From the NCBI GenBank assembly GCA_020859985.1, contig JAJBVD010000034.1:124001-188000 (forward strand): 64,000 nucleotides of DNA. Direction: 5' to 3'. The position numbers and the translations under genes were made by a program. Under the pieces are notes generated by a model. The model was not told the origin of the DNA. It saw nothing but the letters and a program-made list of their open reading frames with translations, and did not search any database. This stretch comes from Clostridiales bacterium (GTDB lineage Bacteria > Bacillota > Clostridia > Lachnospirales > Lachnospiraceae). This document shows, in pieces, positions 35,343-45,004 of this stretch (positions within the stretch are counted from its first letter, which is position 1; each line of letters begins with the position of its first letter).

Positions 35343-35540
35343 TCAATCTGCGCTCTTACAATTCAACAAAAGTATAATTGTACCATTTTCTATCATAATC
35401 TGTCTTATAGAATAAACACCTGCCGCATTGGTATAGTAATCCTTTGCTTCCATCCCACAGGTAAATTCGTTCCTGCTCTCTTCGTATTCACAAATAACTT
35501 TTTCTTTGATACTATCCAAAAAATCCAGACCCACAATCAT
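35343..35540 (-). CDS. Hypothetical 65-residue protein
   Basis: A short frame beginning MIVGLDFLDSIKEKVICEYE, with AGGAGAGG at 5-base spacing. Acidic first half, hydrophobic end (GTIILLLNCK). No family recognised. It lies alone before the polysaccharide operon's 3' end. Confidence 0.5.
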   Translation of the reverse strand: MIVGLDFLDSIKEKVICEYEESRNEFTCGMEAKDYYTNAAGVYSIRQIMIENGTIILLLNCKSAD

Positions 35541-35840
35541 ACATGCCTCTCCTAGTATAACATATTTGCATAGCTACCTGTCACTGGCCCAATAAAATAT
35601 AAAATGAACTCTTCATAAAAGCTTAATGCTTCTCTGTGATAAATAAGAGATTAAAAGTTCTCAAATTCACCTATCCTTTCGAAAAAACCTGTTTTATTGT
35701 ACTTTCAATAACTATGGTTTAAGGATGCATACATATTTTGGAGTGAAAAGTCCTATCACTCACTTTCCTAATCTCTTTTCCCTATAAGTATCCGATTACA
35801 TTGTCACAAACGAGCATTTGCAACTCACTGGAACGTTATC

Positions 35841-37184
35841 TTAATATTCAACACCAATTATTGTTTCTACGCCATAGTATTCTGCCATAAATTGATTCAA
35901 ATTACTATTAGTATCATCTGAATATATATCTACCAAGCCATATTTTGCAGAATATTTTGTTTTAGCATTTATAACAGGGACCATCAAATTCTCTTTTCCT
36001 GCTTCTGTCTCCTTCTTAATTATGCTCTCTCTTTCCATGCAAGCAACATATGTATTAAATATATCAGTAGTCCCTTTATAAAATTGTATAATACCAGCAA
36101 ATAAAATAAATATCCCCATGTTATATATTAGCACATAATATTTATTTTCTTTAATTAAATCATATAGTAATGATGCAACCGTAATTGTCAACAAAATTAC
36201 GGATGAAAACATACTTCTGTCAGGATATCCTTTTGCTGCAACATGAATATAATTTGCTATCAATGACGATATTAAAAAAAGGAGTGGATATAATAATTTC
36301 ATTTTATCCTTTTTAATATTATGTAATGAAAACAACACCAATATAACAAGCACAATAATGAGTTCAGAAAAAACGCTCAAATATTTTCTAGTATCGGTAT
36401 ATGTATTCAAAAAATATGATTTAATGCTTACACTTCCCACCTTATTGCTTATCGTACCTGGTGCCGTCAGCATTAAAATCCAACCGCAAATCATAAAACA
36501 AATACTAATAAATGACCATATGGGAATTCGTTTAAATCTGGAATAGTAACTTGCAACGGAAATTAATGAAATAAAAATTCCAACAAAGGAGGCAGACTCA
36601 AGCCATGCTCCAACAAAGGCACCCAAAATTCCATAAATAATGCCACAAATTTTATTATTTTTGAAGATAACCCTCCCCTTTAGCAAGTTGACAAAAGGGT
36701 ATATATATGCTAACACAACTGTATTGCCCCATAAATAGTTGCAAGCCCCGTCTAACCATAAACAATCTTGCCCAAAAGCTGGTGTTACACACCAAATAAT
36801 TGAAGCTATCAAAAGCAGAAAAATAGAATTTAATCCTTGTCCTCTTACTGCATATTTATATATCAATACTATAAAAATAGTATATATGAGCGCATTTATT
36901 AAATCAAAGCAAACAGGTGGTAACATTAAGAACAGTTGAACAAAAAAGTGCGCAACAATACGTCCATTTACTGTTTGAGCATGAACATACATAGAAGGAA
37001 ATATCTCAAATATGTTTTTTATACGTTCCCCACTTGCAAAACTATACATATATGAGTAGTCATCTGTAGTGTAATACGTCAATAAATTAAGTATAAACAT
37101 TGTGCAAAATATTAAGAAGGTAAATATGTAAAACGTACTTCTCCTTGAATTTACATTTCTCAGTATTTGTAAAATATTTTTCAT
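35841..37184 (-). CDS. DUF6056-type polytopic membrane protein
   Basis: A 447-residue protein with about 11 membrane helices and a large outer loop after the first helix (YYTTDDYSYMYSF), like DUF6056/GtrC-type glycan-modifying membrane proteins of the GT-C fold. The acidic pair TDDYSY near residue 40 could be the GT-C catalytic motif. It is the last gene of the polysaccharide operon and overlaps the KdsC-like gene by ATGA. A sugar-transfer role outside the membrane is inferred from context only. Confidence 0.7.
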   Translation of the reverse strand: MKNILQILRNVNSRRSTFYIFTFLIFCTMFILNLLTYYTTDDYSYMYSFASGERIKNIFEIFPSMYVHAQTVNGRIVAHFFVQLFLMLPPVCFDLINALIYTIFIVLIYKYAVRGQGLNSIFLLLIASIIWCVTPAFGQDCLWLDGACNYLWGNTVVLAYIYPFVNLLKGRVIFKNNKICGIIYGILGAFVGAWLESASFVGIFISLISVASYYSRFKRIPIWSFISICFMICGWILMLTAPGTISNKVGSVSIKSYFLNTYTDTRKYLSVFSELIIVLVILVLFSLHNIKKDKMKLLYPLLFLISSLIANYIHVAAKGYPDRSMFSSVILLTITVASLLYDLIKENKYYVLIYNMGIFILFAGIIQFYKGTTDIFNTYVACMERESIIKKETEAGKENLMVPVINAKTKYSAKYGLVDIYSDDTNSNLNQFMAEYYGVETIIGVEY

Positions 37185-37648
37185 ATTAATTCATATACCA
37201 TCCATTCAATAAAGTCTCTAACGGCTCCGTCGCCACCGTTAGATTCCGCTATGAAATCAGCTATATTTTTTATTTTCTTAGCAGCATCAGCTGGACAACC
37301 AACCACGCCTCCTGCTTTCTTGACCGAAACTATGCAGGATAAATCATTAATATCATCTCCAATATAAGCAACTGTGGATAAGTCTTCAGTCACTTCTTTC
37401 AACTTCTCTATCTTGTTGCTCACGCCCTGATAAATTTCTGTAATACCAAGTTCCTTACAACGATTCAGCACGATTTCCGATTTCCGTCCCGTAATAATTA
37501 CAGGCGAAATACCAGCTGGAATTAGAATGTCATGTATCCCGCAGCCGTCCTTAATATTGAATGCCTTGCAAAGTTCCCCAGAAGATGACATATATATTTT
37601 CCCATCGGTGAGCGTTCCATCGACATCCATTACTAAGTATTTAATCAT
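37181..37648 (-). CDS. KdsC-like HAD phosphatase
   Basis: A 155-residue capless HAD phosphatase of the KDO-8-P/N-acylneuraminate-9-P phosphatase type. Seen: LVMDVDGTLTDGKIYMSSSG, VIITGRKSEIVLNRCKELG, and AYIGDDINDLSCI; these form the tetrameric KdsC signature. Such enzymes remove phosphate from an 8- or 9-phosphate of a 3-deoxy-ulosonic acid. With the aldolase and cytidylyltransferase upstream it should complete a CMP-ulosonic acid route. The start at 37648 has GAGGGA upstream. Confidence 0.85.
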   Translation of the reverse strand: MIKYLVMDVDGTLTDGKIYMSSSGELCKAFNIKDGCGIHDILIPAGISPVIITGRKSEIVLNRCKELGITEIYQGVSNKIEKLKEVTEDLSTVAYIGDDINDLSCIVSVKKAGGVVGCPADAAKKIKNIADFIAESNGGDGAVRDFIEWMVYELI

Positions 37649-37768
37649 AAGTCTTCCCTCACACACCAATATTTTCCCCCACTGGAACCAAATTAAATAA
37701 ATACAAAATTTAGAACAACTATATCAGAATGTCTCCAATACTAATAAATAAATATAGGCTATTCTGTT

Positions 37769-38832
37769 TCATATTTTACGAAAAAAAATGTGTCGACAAA
37801 ATGTAGAATTCCAGATAACTGCAATAACGGAACATCCAATCATAACTACAACCACATCTACAACACAAAATAATAAAGATTCTTCTAGTCCAACAACCTT
37901 AAATATTTGCCTTAACACAAAATTAAACAAGTAATTAAATCCTATAAACATAGGAGTATTTCTACCCCAAAAGGAAAGCACGCTAATTGTAGGGCATTTG
38001 ATACTTCCAATAATATTAAACAATAACAATATTGAGAAGGTCATCATAATAGCTCCTGCAAAAAAAAGAAGCATATTGCCATATTGATTGCTAACCATAA
38101 TAACTCTACTATTACACATTATAAATACAGTTGCGGAAACTGCAAAAATCGCAATCAATAAAATTCTTGATCTTAATTTCAGTGATAGTATGCCATCAAA
38201 ATATGTCCTAAGATAATATCCTACCAGCATATAAACACTGCCAACCAAGGCCACATCAATATGCCATGGAAGTTGACTGATTCCAAAAACATTTTCTACT
38301 TTGCAAACAAAAACCAGCAAACAAAGATATCCAATTACAAATAACCAGCTTATAATCTTTCTGTCCCACCTCATCAAAAACCAAAAAAATATGTAGCATA
38401 CAAACAGACAGGTTAAAAACCACAGTGGAGCACAATTGGGCATCATGGTATCATGTGAATATAATCCTGCAAGAATATATCCTACAAATGAATCGATCGA
38501 ATATACCCCCCCGAAGACTATCTCAGCGATAGAATACAGACATAGGTTTATAAGGAAAAAGAATAAATACGGGATTAGATACGCTTCTGCTCTGTTTTCT
38601 AAAAGTTGCTTAAGTCCTCTTTCCTGCCATTTTTTTTATTGTAAACAAAGCCCGCAATAATAAAGAACATTGGCATATGAAAGCCATAAATCCAATGTCT
38701 TAAAAAATCAGGCGCACCTGCATGGCCAATCACCATCAGAAGGATACCTATCCCCTTTGCACCATCAATCCATTCAATTCTTATTTTTTCAGATCTTGCA
38801 TTATTTATATATATATCATTTGAAAGAGTCAT
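37769..38832 (-). pseudogene. Acyltransferase-3 family protein with a homopolymer frameshift
   Basis: The first part (from 38832) reads IEWIDGAKGIGILLMVIGHA and FHMPMFFIIAGFVY, the catalytic-histidine start of membrane acyltransferase 3 (O-acetyltransferase). The frame ends after 77 codons. In the next frame the protein continues to 37769 with about eight further helices. The shift is explained by one extra base in an 8-base run (T630-T637 of the 38 kb region): removing it gives YNKKKWQERGLKQLLENRAE without a stop. It may be phase-variable, dead, or a sequencing error. It probably acylates the glycan when on. Confidence 0.8.
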
Positions 38833-38879
38833 ACACCTTCCCCTTCTAAGCAGATAATCTACTTATCTAATATGAAGTT

Positions 38880-40448
38880 TTACATATACTGGGAATCCGT
38901 CAAGAAGGTTTTCTTGATATGTGAAAACGTAGTGTCCAGTATTTTCTTAACATCATTTTTCCTTTTTATCCCAGTCGTATGCCTGTCCAAGGCTTCATCA
39001 AAAAACAAAAGCTTTCCATCTATTTTTCCGTCGAATCCTGCAAATGTTACTTCTTTTACACCCAAAGTATTCAAAAGATTTAAGAGCATTAACGTACTAT
39101 CATCACAATATACATCTTTAAAATAGACCAAATCATTATACGCTACCGTAAAATCTTGGTTATTTATGTCACGCATCAAATTAGACGAAATTATAAGCTT
39201 CTCATCGCTTCGATTATTCTTAATATCATCGTACCTTTTTGTGTTGGTTAAAAAGATATAGTCTGATGAAATTCCAAGCTTAGTAGGAATAAAATTCACA
39301 GATATGATGCAAACATTGCATTCAATAAATTCAGAAATCTTATCGATACTTGACGAAAGAGACTGACCTGGAGCAAGCACAAATATCTTATCAAATTTTA
39401 ATAACTCAGATTTCAGCTTCTCTTTATCAGCATCGTCAATGTATTCAACATTCATATATTCATAGTAAAGTTGCTCTATATAAGTCTCATTGAATGTTTC
39501 CGCCTCTTTTGGATCTACTTGAGAAAGAATCCTTTGAATGTCCTTAGTCTTAAGTCGTTGCTTTTCCATCAAATATTCAGCATACGTTCTATGCAAATAA
39601 TATTTAGCCGAAAGTGCATATGGAATTGCATATCCCCAAGAATGCTGTTCTTTTATCGGCTCAATATACTGGTCTATTGCATCATATACAGGTTCCGTTG
39701 CATATTGTGTACCAAACTGATCATTCATGAAATCCATTATCTGCTCTATACAGAGATTACCAGGGACTCGTCCCATGCCTAAAAGAGAACCATCTATAAC
39801 GATGTTTCTTCTTGGGCTTGCTATCTCTGTGAAATGTTGCGCCAAACTATATGCCAAACCCAGATTTTCATGCAAATGAGCCCCAATAGTTATATCTGGC
39901 AACAGATTATTCTCCACAAGATAATATCTGTGTGAAAAATCACGCAACCTCATAACCCCAAACGTATCAACAATAGAAAATCCATATGGATGTAGCTTAT
40001 TCACTTGCTGTAAAACATGTATATATTCCTCATCCGAATATACATTATTATTTACAGGGTTAATAAATACCCTATAACCCTTATCCATAAGAATTCTTGC
40101 TGTTTTCAATGCCCAATCTAATCGCCATCTTTTAAAAGACAAACGTATATAATCGATAGTGCCGTCATAAGGTTCGAGATGTTCCAAATCAATAAAATCT
40201 GCCATAAGGGAAAACTTTGAATTTTCTTTATCCTTGGGAAGAATTTTTTTGGCATCCGAAATAGAATAATACCGAGCTGTATCAGTACCACACACCGCGT
40301 CCCACAAAAATCCTACTTCAATGATATCAACGCCAGCAGAGATAAGCTTCTCGATTGTGTTCTTAATCACTCTTTCACCAAACTGTCCCTGTACAATATG
40401 CCCTCCATCACGCAATGTGCAATCTAAAAGTCTTATATGTTGCTCCAT
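38880..40448 (-). CDS. HMGL-type aldolase fused to a MptE/DUF115-like domain
   Basis: A 522-residue protein. Residues about 1-270 form a DRE-TIM metallolyase (HMG-CoA lyase/hydroxy-oxovalerate aldolase type): LLDCTLRDGG, IIEVGFLWD, and metal-binding GAHLHENLGLAYSL. The last 170 residues (FVLAPGQSLSSSIDKI, ISVNFIPTKLG, LNTLGVKEVTFAGFDG) look like the nucleotide-sugar-binding fold of MAF/DUF115 or GT42-like proteins. The aldolase half could build a pyruvate-derived ulosonic acid in place of NeuB/KdsA. It sits between the cytidylyltransferase (14-base gap) and the acyltransferase. GGAGGA supports the start at 40448. Confidence 0.8.
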   Translation of the reverse strand: MEQHIRLLDCTLRDGGHIVQGQFGERVIKNTIEKLISAGVDIIEVGFLWDAVCGTDTARYYSISDAKKILPKDKENSKFSLMADFIDLEHLEPYDGTIDYIRLSFKRWRLDWALKTARILMDKGYRVFINPVNNNVYSDEEYIHVLQQVNKLHPYGFSIVDTFGVMRLRDFSHRYYLVENNLLPDITIGAHLHENLGLAYSLAQHFTEIASPRRNIVIDGSLLGMGRVPGNLCIEQIMDFMNDQFGTQYATEPVYDAIDQYIEPIKEQHSWGYAIPYALSAKYYLHRTYAEYLMEKQRLKTKDIQRILSQVDPKEAETFNETYIEQLYYEYMNVEYIDDADKEKLKSELLKFDKIFVLAPGQSLSSSIDKISEFIECNVCIISVNFIPTKLGISSDYIFLTNTKRYDDIKNNRSDEKLIISSNLMRDINNQDFTVAYNDLVYFKDVYCDDSTLMLLNLLNTLGVKEVTFAGFDGKIDGKLLFFDEALDRHTTGIKRKNDVKKILDTTFSHIKKTFLTDSQYM

Positions 40449-40461
40449 TTTTTCCTCCACT

Positions 40462-41121
40462 TTACTTCAATAAATTCATATAGACAACATCAGCAAGATT
40501 GAAATCCTCAGGATAATCTATATCAATTGCTTCTACTTCCGAAGCTTCACATATATATGGCTTAACGCCACTCCTACTGTGGTATTTTAGGAATGTTTCT
40601 CTGGTAAAAACATAAGGAGTTGAAAGCTCCATATATATAGGCTTCATATCCTGCGTTCTTAGTGGATTAGAAAGCTCAAAATTTAATGGTTTATCATCCT
40701 GCCAAAGAAAGTTTTGAATTTTCTTAGCACAAAAAGCCGAATCATACTCTCCTGATTGTACTTTTTTTATGCAGTCACCAATATGTTCTGAGGTCACAAA
40801 TGGCGACGTAGCATGTGCAAGAACATAGACATCAGCAACCACTGTTCTTACAAAAGCATCATAAATTTGTCCACCTTTAGTTTCCTTACGATCCAACTCT
40901 TCGGGGCGTTTTAATAACTCAACCCCATCAATCAGATAATGAAGAACTTCTTTTTGACTGCAATAGCAATAAATCTCATCAATAAGACCTTCTTTTTTCA
41001 GGGAAACCAGATTTTTCTGTACAAAATGCATCAAGGGTGTTCCATCTTGGAATTCCTTTATATTTTTTCCAGGAGTACGTTCATTATTTAATTTGATTGG
41101 TACAAATGCAACTGTTTTCAT
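40462..41121 (-). CDS. CMP-sugar (acylneuraminate-type) cytidylyltransferase
   Basis: A 219-residue nucleotidyltransferase of the NeuA/KdsB/LegF group. Seen: AFVPIKLNNERTPGKNIKEF (variant of the CTP-binding start), LAHATSPFVTSEHI (the substrate-loop counterpart of NeuA QPTSPLR), and EAIDIDYPEDF with the metal-binding acidic residues. It probably activates the product of the adjacent aldolase with CTP. AAGGAG with 9-base spacing supports 41121. The glycine-rich loop is atypical, so the sugar may be unusual. Confidence 0.82.
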   Translation of the reverse strand: MKTVAFVPIKLNNERTPGKNIKEFQDGTPLMHFVQKNLVSLKKEGLIDEIYCYCSQKEVLHYLIDGVELLKRPEELDRKETKGGQIYDAFVRTVVADVYVLAHATSPFVTSEHIGDCIKKVQSGEYDSAFCAKKIQNFLWQDDKPLNFELSNPLRTQDMKPIYMELSTPYVFTRETFLKYHSRSGVKPYICEASEVEAIDIDYPEDFNLADVVYMNLLK

Positions 41122-41153
41122 TTTATAAATCTCCTTCATATTAATATTGGGTT

Positions 41154-42608
41154 TTATCTTATCCTAGTGTTCTTCAGTATTTTCATAACACTTCTTCTAT
41201 TAATTGCAACCGCTACAATTATAACTAACAATACAAGATACCGAACTATATTACTAAAGTTATACAGCACCAATACAATCATTGAGATTAAGAATAAAGC
41301 AAGCAGAATACACATGATCATTCTAAAATCAAAAAGCTCCTTTACTTCAACATCTTTGCTTTCACAGACTCTATTAAGAAAACGCCAATAGAAAAAAGTT
41401 ATTAATGTATATCCAATAAGTGTAGTGTAAGCAGCGACTATAAACCCAAATTTCGGTATCAAAATAGCATTCAAAATTACATTAAGCACTGCACCGCTGC
41501 TAGTGGCAACAGCAACTTTTTTTGTTTCTTCAAAATAAAACAAAACTGTTCCCCATATACAGTAAACAAATGTAATGCAGGTCGAAAACATTACAGGAGG
41601 AATAACCCAAACTGCATCCAAATATTTTTTTGTTCCAAGAATGCCCACAATTTCAGGTGCAATAAGCATTGCGCCCCCCGAAAGAATTCCAACGAGCAGT
41701 ATCAATTGTGTTGTTGCTCTTTTAATTTGCTCATAGGATTTATCCTTTAAGTTTCTATACATCCATGGGTTTAATGAATTGTTTATTCCAGAAATCAGAA
41801 GATTCATGATCAATGAAACCTGATAAGCCAAGGTATAAATGCCCGCTTCACTTGCGCCACAAAAATATTTAATCATTACACGATCAGATTGGCCTAGGAT
41901 CATTTGTGACAAATAATGTGGAATCAGAGGAATCCCAAGTTTTGTTGCATAATGCCAGTATTCATATGAATATAATTGACGTCCTTTAATATAGTTTCTA
42001 ATAAAAAAACAACCACATACGATTAAATTCCCAGTGACATATCCATATATAATTCCTTCATAGCTATATCCTCCCAATATAACAAGAGCAATGCCAACCA
42101 CTGGAGAAAGTAAAGAATTTATAATGGTCGCCAGAATCAACGACTTATACTTATAACATAATCTCTGTTGTACAGACCAAAACTGAAATGCAGGTTGAAC
42201 CAAAGTTACTACAAACATTAATGCAGACAAGTTATACGATAGACCGATAAAATTTCCAATCATAGGATAAGATAATGTGAAAGCCAAGAAACATACCACT
42301 GTACACAAAACACCTAATGTTTGCACAGAACTTGTATACTCGTCACCTTCTTTTTCATATTTAAGCATCCCATTGTAATACGGTCCACTAGAAAGATTAA
42401 GCGTTGCAAACACAGTTATAATATTAAGCCAGGTAATGAAAACTGAATACATACCATAGTCTTCGGTTGAAAGAAGGCGGGTATAAATTGGCGTTGTTAA
42501 AAATTGAATTCCTCTTTGAAGAACATTGCATATTGTAAACCAAAATCCAGCTTTAAAAGCTTTGGAAGCGTTACTAAATTTATTCCAGGATTTTTTTAAA
42601 TTAATCAT
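41154..42608 (-). CDS. wzx: Polysaccharide flippase (Wzx-like, MOP superfamily)
   Basis: A 484-residue membrane protein with about 14 helices that moves lipid-linked repeat units across the membrane. Start region NVLQRGIQFLTTPIYTRLL and TEDYGMYSVFITWLNI are typical of Wzx/RfbX. Basic residues cluster in cytoplasmic loops. AAAGGA at about 8-base spacing supports 42608. It is paired with the polymerase upstream (35-base gap). Confidence 0.88.
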   Translation of the reverse strand: MINLKKSWNKFSNASKAFKAGFWFTICNVLQRGIQFLTTPIYTRLLSTEDYGMYSVFITWLNIITVFATLNLSSGPYYNGMLKYEKEGDEYTSSVQTLGVLCTVVCFLAFTLSYPMIGNFIGLSYNLSALMFVVTLVQPAFQFWSVQQRLCYKYKSLILATIINSLLSPVVGIALVILGGYSYEGIIYGYVTGNLIVCGCFFIRNYIKGRQLYSYEYWHYATKLGIPLIPHYLSQMILGQSDRVMIKYFCGASEAGIYTLAYQVSLIMNLLISGINNSLNPWMYRNLKDKSYEQIKRATTQLILLVGILSGGAMLIAPEIVGILGTKKYLDAVWVIPPVMFSTCITFVYCIWGTVLFYFEETKKVAVATSSGAVLNVILNAILIPKFGFIVAAYTTLIGYTLITFFYWRFLNRVCESKDVEVKELFDFRMIMCILLALFLISMIVLVLYNFSNIVRYLVLLVIIVAVAINRRSVMKILKNTRIR

Positions 42609-42643
42609 TCTATTGTCCTTTAATATTATCAATTTATCTCGAA

Positions 42644-43873
42644 CTAATTCTTACACTTTACTTGACCATCTCTATATATCCTTGGAATTAAAACAAGAAG
42701 AATTGTCAATGTAACAGAAAAGTAATTTGACGCATACAAAGCAATTCCTGCCTCCATCATACAGTAAATACAATATGCAACAGTGGCAGACATCCATGTA
42801 ATATAGAATGCCCGGTCGCTCGTCTTTATTCTCACCTTCTTTAGTGAATATATAATAGTATGTATAATAATTCCAAGGTAAACTAAACCTCCCGTAAATA
42901 ATGTATCAACATAGCAATTATGCGAGCTACCAGTGTCATAATCAGGTGTGATAAAGGCTGTCGTGCTTCCGGCTCCAAAGCCAAAAAATATAGCAAATTT
43001 ATCAAACAACTCATTAAGACAATTAATCCATATTTCCAATCTAAGTTCGCCAGAATCCTCTCCTGATGCAGTAGTATGTGAGAACATTTCAAGAATAACG
43101 CTATCCAAGTCAAATGTATAAATCATTATAGAAATAATAATAATCGTTACTATAGCAAATAGAATTTTATTATGTCTAGTTTGATAAATACAAAGGCCAA
43201 CCAATAAGAGGTAGCCTATAAGACCAGCTCTAGAACAAGTCACTATAATTTGTAATCCAAAAAGCAAAATGCAAAGTGCATACCTTATTTTTTTGGTGCT
43301 TAAATACATAAAGCATCCTGCAATAGTAGCGATAAAGCAATACTCAGCAAATATATTCCTTTGTCGATAAAACGAAACATATTCCCAGCTATTATTTGAA
43401 AGATCAATCCCTCGCAATACAGATATAAAATAACTGGTTTGCACGATTAGGGCATACAAACTAGATAATACACCAAGCAATACTATAATTCTCATTAAAA
43501 CTCTTAGCTGAAATTTTTCAATCGAATACTCCTCTGGAATTCCCATTATAATTAAATATGCAATACACACAAAAATTGAAACATGAAAATCTGATAATCC
43601 AGTATCAAAATATACTTTTCCCCATACTGTTCCAACGGAAAATGAAAACAACAAAAATATGGTTATATATAATGTTTTACGCATCACCTTAACTTTGCTT
43701 TTTCCAAAAAAATATATAAATAATACTAACCAACATGCATAGCTAAAATAGTACGTATTTCCAAATCCCAACACATTCTGAACAAAATGCGAAAGCGGAT
43801 TAACAATTAAAACTATAAGCAACAATATTAAAAGGTTTGCGTCACTATCTTCAATTTTATTATAATATAGCAT
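42644..43873 (-). CDS. wzy: O-antigen polymerase/ligase-like protein (Wzy)
   Basis: A 409-residue protein with about 11 helices and the large outer loop of the Wzy_C domain (ASGEDSGELRLEIWINCLNE, then FGFGAGSTTAF and HNCYVDTLFTGGLVYLG with the conserved His). It probably joins repeat units outside the membrane. Two starts are possible; 43873 has AGAGGA at 6-base spacing, 43897 has none. Confidence 0.85.
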   Translation of the reverse strand: MLYYNKIEDSDANLLILLLIVLIVNPLSHFVQNVLGFGNTYYFSYACWLVLFIYFFGKSKVKVMRKTLYITIFLLFSFSVGTVWGKVYFDTGLSDFHVSIFVCIAYLIIMGIPEEYSIEKFQLRVLMRIIVLLGVLSSLYALIVQTSYFISVLRGIDLSNNSWEYVSFYRQRNIFAEYCFIATIAGCFMYLSTKKIRYALCILLFGLQIIVTCSRAGLIGYLLLVGLCIYQTRHNKILFAIVTIIIISIMIYTFDLDSVILEMFSHTTASGEDSGELRLEIWINCLNELFDKFAIFFGFGAGSTTAFITPDYDTGSSHNCYVDTLFTGGLVYLGIIIHTIIYSLKKVRIKTSDRAFYITWMSATVAYCIYCMMEAGIALYASNYFSVTLTILLVLIPRIYRDGQVKCKN

Positions 43874-43939
43874 GCTATTCCTCTTATTGTGGTTCATCTT
43901 AAAAATTTCTTTATTTCTAAGACTCGAATTTACAAATCT

Positions 43940-45004
43940 TTAAGGCACAAGGAAATCAATTTTTGTATGTATGTTTAAGCACTTTCCAACAGAATGTAAT
44001 CTATCAACCGCACTCTGGATTTGCTGACTTCTTTTTTTGAAATAATCAGTATCACAATTAACATATTTAAATAAGAAATATCCATTTATTTCTTGGTCTT
44101 CCAGCATAGATGAAATACTTATAAAGGCTCCAGAATGAATAGTTAGAAGTCTTAAATCCGTTTTAGCAAGATTCATTTGAATGACTTCCCATGGAATATA
44201 AGAGTTTTTAATTACTGAAATACCTTTTTCCTCATAAACAGTTCTGGAATCTCTAGGATGCATTTTGACAATAAAATTTTCGGTACCTAATTTTTCAGCC
44301 AGTTTTAATATAAGTTCTGTTTCACCCATAGGATTTCCATCTATATCTGAAGATGATGCAAAATAAATATATTTCTGATCAGGTTTTTCTTTTTTATAAT
44401 CAAATATAAAATTTAGAATTTCATTGAGTTGACTATTGTTATTTGATGATATAGAAGGAATTTTAATAAAATTCCATTCCTTATGGCTTACTTTAATTTC
44501 AGGAATAGTACAATAGTAATTATTTACCGATAATGCTAGATCCTCACCACCTGTAAATTTTCTTAATTTTCTTACTAGCTTAATTCTATTGCCCATCTCT
44601 AAATCTGTTTCATAGGATAAAATTCCTTCTTCATATCGTGACCAGACAACGTCGTGATGTATTCTTCTATAGTAATCATCTATTGCATATAATCTAATTT
44701 CTAAATTATAATAAATGATTTCATCATATAATTCTATCTTCGGCTTTCTTTCTAATCTAAATCCGTATGCGATAATATCGGAAATGTTTTTAATTGCAGT
44801 CTGATTAAAATTATGATTCTTCGTAACTTGGTATTCAACATTAACAAATAAATCACATTTTCTTAATCTATTAGCCACCTTATCAGCATACTGAGAACTG
44901 TCTGATATCCATACATCTACATCATCACATCTGAATAACGTAAGTTTCATTTGAATAGCTAAGATCAGTTGATAATATGTATTGCAAATAATAAGTTTTT
45001 TCAT
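43940..45004 (-). CDS. GT52-like glycosyltransferase
   Basis: A 354-residue enzyme resembling family GT52, whose members use CMP-activated sugars (alpha-2,3-sialyltransferases) or other donors. Seen: KKLIICNTYYQLILAIQMKL at the N-terminus and the donor-binding KMHPRDSR near residue 270, as in GT52 and related GT-B CMP-sugar enzymes. In this operon it is the natural user of the CMP-sugar made by the aldolase module. The start at 45004 has GAGGT at 6-base spacing; an earlier in-frame start is unsupported. Confidence 0.75.
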   Translation of the reverse strand: MKKLIICNTYYQLILAIQMKLTLFRCDDVDVWISDSSQYADKVANRLRKCDLFVNVEYQVTKNHNFNQTAIKNISDIIAYGFRLERKPKIELYDEIIYYNLEIRLYAIDDYYRRIHHDVVWSRYEEGILSYETDLEMGNRIKLVRKLRKFTGGEDLALSVNNYYCTIPEIKVSHKEWNFIKIPSISSNNNSQLNEILNFIFDYKKEKPDQKYIYFASSSDIDGNPMGETELILKLAEKLGTENFIVKMHPRDSRTVYEEKGISVIKNSYIPWEVIQMNLAKTDLRLLTIHSGAFISISSMLEDQEINGYFLFKYVNCDTDYFKKRSQQIQSAVDRLHSVGKCLNIHTKIDFLVP

